Source of the DNA: Ligilactobacillus salivarius DSM 20555 = ATCC 11741
GTDB lineage: Bacteria > Bacillota > Bacilli > Lactobacillales > Lactobacillaceae
Length of the DNA stretch: 32,686 nt
Reading direction: 5' to 3'
Assembly (NCBI RefSeq): GCF_001435955.1
Contig: NZ_AYYT01000018.1
Span: 9,022 to 41,707 of the forward strand
Positions 30,433 through 32,686 of this stretch are shown here, piece by piece (positions within the stretch are counted from its first letter, which is position 1; each line of letters starts with the position of its first letter). Below the pieces are notes generated by a model. It had not been told where the DNA came from. It worked only from the letters and a program-made list of their open reading frames with translations, and did not search any database. Position numbers and translations under genes: made by a program.

Positions 30433-32502
30433 ATGCGATTAGCATTAAGAAAAATTCGAGATGGATTGAGTACACGAATAGGTTTCTTTACATTAACGCT
30501 TTTCCTTTTTTGGATGAAGACTTATATCGTATACAATACTAAATTCACTTTGGGAGTATCGGATGGGATGCAAGAATTCTTGTTAGCTTTGAATCCGATA
30601 CCGGCAGGATTATTATTATTTGGAATAGCACTTTATTTCAGAGGTAGAAAATCTTATTGGATTATGATAGTCATTAATCTGCTACAATCGTTATGGTTGT
30701 TTGCCAATATTTTATACTATCGAGAATTTTCAGATTTTCTATCGATGAGTATCATAAAATCATCGGGTTCTGTTTCAAATAACTTAAGTTTAAGTATTAG
30801 TCAGATTATACATGGAACAGACTTTTTAGTATTTTTAGATGTAATTATTTTAGCCCTATTGGTGATTTTTAAAGTAATCAAACCTGATTTGAGCCCTGTG
30901 AAAATTTGGAGACCTATAATAATTACGGTGTCTTCACTAGTTTTATTTGCTATTAATTTAGGTTTAGCCGAGAAAGACCGTTCGCAACTATTAACAAGAA
31001 CATTTGATAATAATTACATTGTTAAGTACTTAGGTTTAGATTTCTTTGCGGGTTACAGTACATATCAAGCTCATCAAGAATCTGCAACTAGAGCTAATGC
31101 TAGCAAGAAAGACCTAGATGAAATTCTGAAGAAAATTAATAAAAATAGAACATCTCCTAATATTGAGTATTATGGAAAGGCTAAAGGAAAGAACGTGTTT
31201 ATTTTCCATTTAGAAAGTTTCCAACAATTTATGATTGATTATAAAGTTAATGGTGAAGAAGTAACACCAAATATAAATAAGTTTTATCATGATTCTAATA
31301 CATTAGCATTTGATAATTTCTTTAATCAAGTAGGACAGGGTAAGACTTCTGACGCAGAAACTATGTTAGAGAATTCATTGTATGGATTGCCATCAGGTTC
31401 TGCTATGACAAGTTATGGAGCTGGAAATACGTTCCAAGCATTGCCAGCAATGTTAGATCAAAGAGGATATACCACAGCTGCATTCCACGGAGATGTAGGA
31501 AGTTTCTGGAATAGAGATAATACCTATAAGTCTTGGGGATATCAATATTTCTTTAGTAAAGACTACTATAAGAGTAAGAAAGATTATAATATAGGTTATG
31601 GATTAAAAGACAAGATTTTCTTAAAACAATCCGTAAAATATATTGAACAATTGCCACAACCTTTTTATGCAAAAATTATTACTCTAACAAACCATTATCC
31701 ATATGAATTGGATAAAAAGAATCAATCAATTGCGAAAACAACAACAGGAGATGCAACTGTTGATGGTTATGTCCAAACTGCGCGCTACCTCGATCAGTCA
31801 TTTGAAGAATTTATTAATTATTTGAAGAAGGCAGGATTATATGATAATTCAATGATTGTTGTATATGGTGATCATTATGGTATCTCAAATAACCACAAAA
31901 AAGCAATTGCGCAATTATTGGGTAAAAAGAAAGTAACTAGTTATGATTTGGCTATGTTCCAAAAAGTTCCATTCATGATCCACTTAAATGGATTGAAAGG
32001 TGGCATTAATCATACATATGGTGGAGAAATTGATGTAATGCCTACGTTAATGGACTTACTAGGAATAAAAGATACAGGAACTGTTCAACTTGGACAAGAT
32101 TTGTTATCAAATAATAGAAGTCAGACAGTTGCGTTTAGAAATGGTGACTTTGTATCTCCTGTTTATAGTAAAATTGGAAGCAAAGTTTATAATAATAATG
32201 GTGAAGTTGTAAATTCTAAGTTAACTTCTAAGGAGTCTAAGGAAGTTGAAAAGCAACAAGATGAAGTAGACAGTGAGTTGAATATGTCTGATAAGATAAT
32301 AACAGGTGATTTACTGAGATTCTACAATTTGGAAGGCTTTAAGAAAGTAGACAAGTCACAATATACTTATAAGAAGAGTGTGGCTTTGAAGGAATTGAAA
32401 GAAGCACAGAAGAAAAAGAAAACAAGTTTATTAACAAAGAATAATGGTAAATCGACAGAGGATATGTTCTCAACTGATGCTCCAGAACTAAAAGAGAAAT
32501 AA
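30433..32502 (+). CDS. ltaS: Lipoteichoic acid synthase
   Basis: Membrane enzyme that polymerises glycerol phosphate from phosphatidylglycerol onto the glycolipid anchor outside the cell. The 689 residues have five N-terminal membrane helices (about 15-178). A cleavable linker with Ala-Asn-Ala at 221-223 follows, then an alkaline-phosphatase-like domain. Metal and catalytic residues include Glu261 in FHLESFQQF, nucleophile Thr305 in GQGKTSDAE and the YGDHYG motif. All key residues of Staphylococcus aureus LtaS are matched. A charged, Lys-rich tail (about 590-689) extends past the catalytic domain. GGAGG lies 9 nt before the ATG. LtaP-type primase is a less likely alternative. Confidence 0.93.
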   Translation: MRLALRKIRDGLSTRIGFFTLTLFLFWMKTYIVYNTKFTLGVSDGMQEFLLALNPIPAGLLLFGIALYFRGRKSYWIMIVINLLQSLWLFANILYYREFSDFLSMSIIKSSGSVSNNLSLSISQIIHGTDFLVFLDVIILALLVIFKVIKPDLSPVKIWRPIIITVSSLVLFAINLGLAEKDRSQLLTRTFDNNYIVKYLGLDFFAGYSTYQAHQESATRANASKKDLDEILKKINKNRTSPNIEYYGKAKGKNVFIFHLESFQQFMIDYKVNGEEVTPNINKFYHDSNTLAFDNFFNQVGQGKTSDAETMLENSLYGLPSGSAMTSYGAGNTFQALPAMLDQRGYTTAAFHGDVGSFWNRDNTYKSWGYQYFFSKDYYKSKKDYNIGYGLKDKIFLKQSVKYIEQLPQPFYAKIITLTNHYPYELDKKNQSIAKTTTGDATVDGYVQTARYLDQSFEEFINYLKKAGLYDNSMIVVYGDHYGISNNHKKAIAQLLGKKKVTSYDLAMFQKVPFMIHLNGLKGGINHTYGGEIDVMPTLMDLLGIKDTGTVQLGQDLLSNNRSQTVAFRNGDFVSPVYSKIGSKVYNNNGEVVNSKLTSKESKEVEKQQDEVDSELNMSDKIITGDLLRFYNLEGFKKVDKSQYTYKKSVALKELKEAQKKKKTSLLTKNNGKSTEDMFSTDAPELKEK

Positions 32503-32505
32503 TAT

Positions 32506-32549
32506 AAATACTGTTAAGTGTCGTAAGAGATACTTAACAGTATTTTTTT
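32506..32549 (+). terminator. Rho-independent terminator after ltaS
   Basis: AAATACTGTTAAGT and ACTTAACAGTATTT form a perfect 14-bp stem followed by a T run. Confidence 0.93.
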
Positions 32550-32561
32550 GTAAAAAAATAA

Positions 32562-32590
32562 TTGACTCTTAAAAATAAGTTTGCTATTAT
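32562..32590 (+). promoter_or_regulatory. Strong promoter P1 at the window end
   Basis: TTGACT (32562-32567), 17 bp, then TATTAT (32585-32590). It is the first of two tandem promoters directed out of the window. Confidence 0.7.
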
Positions 32591-32642
32591 ATTACTTGTC
32601 GCTGATTTAGAAAGTGATAAAAAATATTAAATGAAAAAGTTA

Positions 32643-32671
32643 TTGACAAATATATGACAACTTGATATGAT
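32643..32671 (+). promoter_or_regulatory. Strong promoter P2 at the window end
   Basis: Perfect TTGACA (32643-32648), 17 bp, then TATGAT (32666-32671). P1 and P2 are 81 bp apart, an arrangement common before rRNA or tRNA operons. Confidence 0.75.
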
Positions 32672-32684
32672 ATAAAAGTTGTCA
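32655..32684. repeat. 9-bp inverted repeat around the P2 -10
   Basis: TGACAACTT (32655-32663) and AAGTTGTCA (32676-32684) are exact inverted arms with centres 21 bp apart. They flank the -10 box, as a repressor operator would. Confidence 0.6.
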
Positions 32685-32686
32685 GT

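Overview
The window looks like chromosome from a low-GC lactic acid bacterium of the family Lactobacillaceae. The signs are AT-rich DNA, AGGAGG-type ribosome binding sites, a LacS permease fused to a IIA domain, ClpE with a CtsR box, DUF1827 and DUF1797 proteins, and a Laf/LtaS lipoteichoic acid module. A member of the Companilactobacillus group would fit, but I cannot fix genus or species from sequence alone. I see no transposase, integrase, phage gene, CRISPR array, tRNA or rRNA inside the window.

Layout. Positions 1-7.7 kb hold housekeeping genes: the 23S rRNA methyltransferase RlmD, an NtdP-type nucleotide phosphatase (DUF402), an AI-2E family transporter, glycerol-3-phosphate dehydrogenase GpsA, a TagH-like ABC protein with a membrane segment and a LysM domain, and release factor 3 (PrfC). 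Positions 7.7-20.2 kb form a lactose/galactose/alpha-galactoside island: lacZ (GH2), lacS, a LacI/GalR-type repressor on the minus strand, then galK-galE-galT and a GH36 alpha-galactosidase. LacS brings in the sugar, LacZ and the alpha-galactosidase split it, and the Leloir enzymes convert galactose toward UDP-glucose and glucose-1-phosphate. The three promoter regions (lacZ, lacS, galK) share an inverted TTAGTAAA/TTTACTAA octamer, the probable operator. The lacS promoter carries a near-consensus cre and the galK promoter a weaker one.

Positions 20.2-24.0 kb are on the minus strand: a protein with MucBP/SH3-like folds but no export signal, a DUF1827 protein, and clpE behind a CtsR operator. 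A 64-residue protein of unknown function diverges from clpE. Next come ptsH-ptsI, with cre sites just downstream of their promoter. Positions 26.7-32.5 kb carry the membrane glycolipid and lipoteichoic acid genes: two GT4 glycosyltransferases (LafA/LafB type), a LafC-type flippase-fold membrane protein, a DUF1797 protein and the LTA synthase LtaS. The last 130 bases hold two strong tandem promoters pointing out of the window, the second with a 9-bp dyad around its -10.

The most unusual item is the ABC/LysM protein at 4540-5982. Its Walker A Ser/Thr and H-loop His are both replaced by Ala, no permease gene lies beside it, and it should span the membrane with the ATPase-like domain inside and a wall-binding LysM outside.
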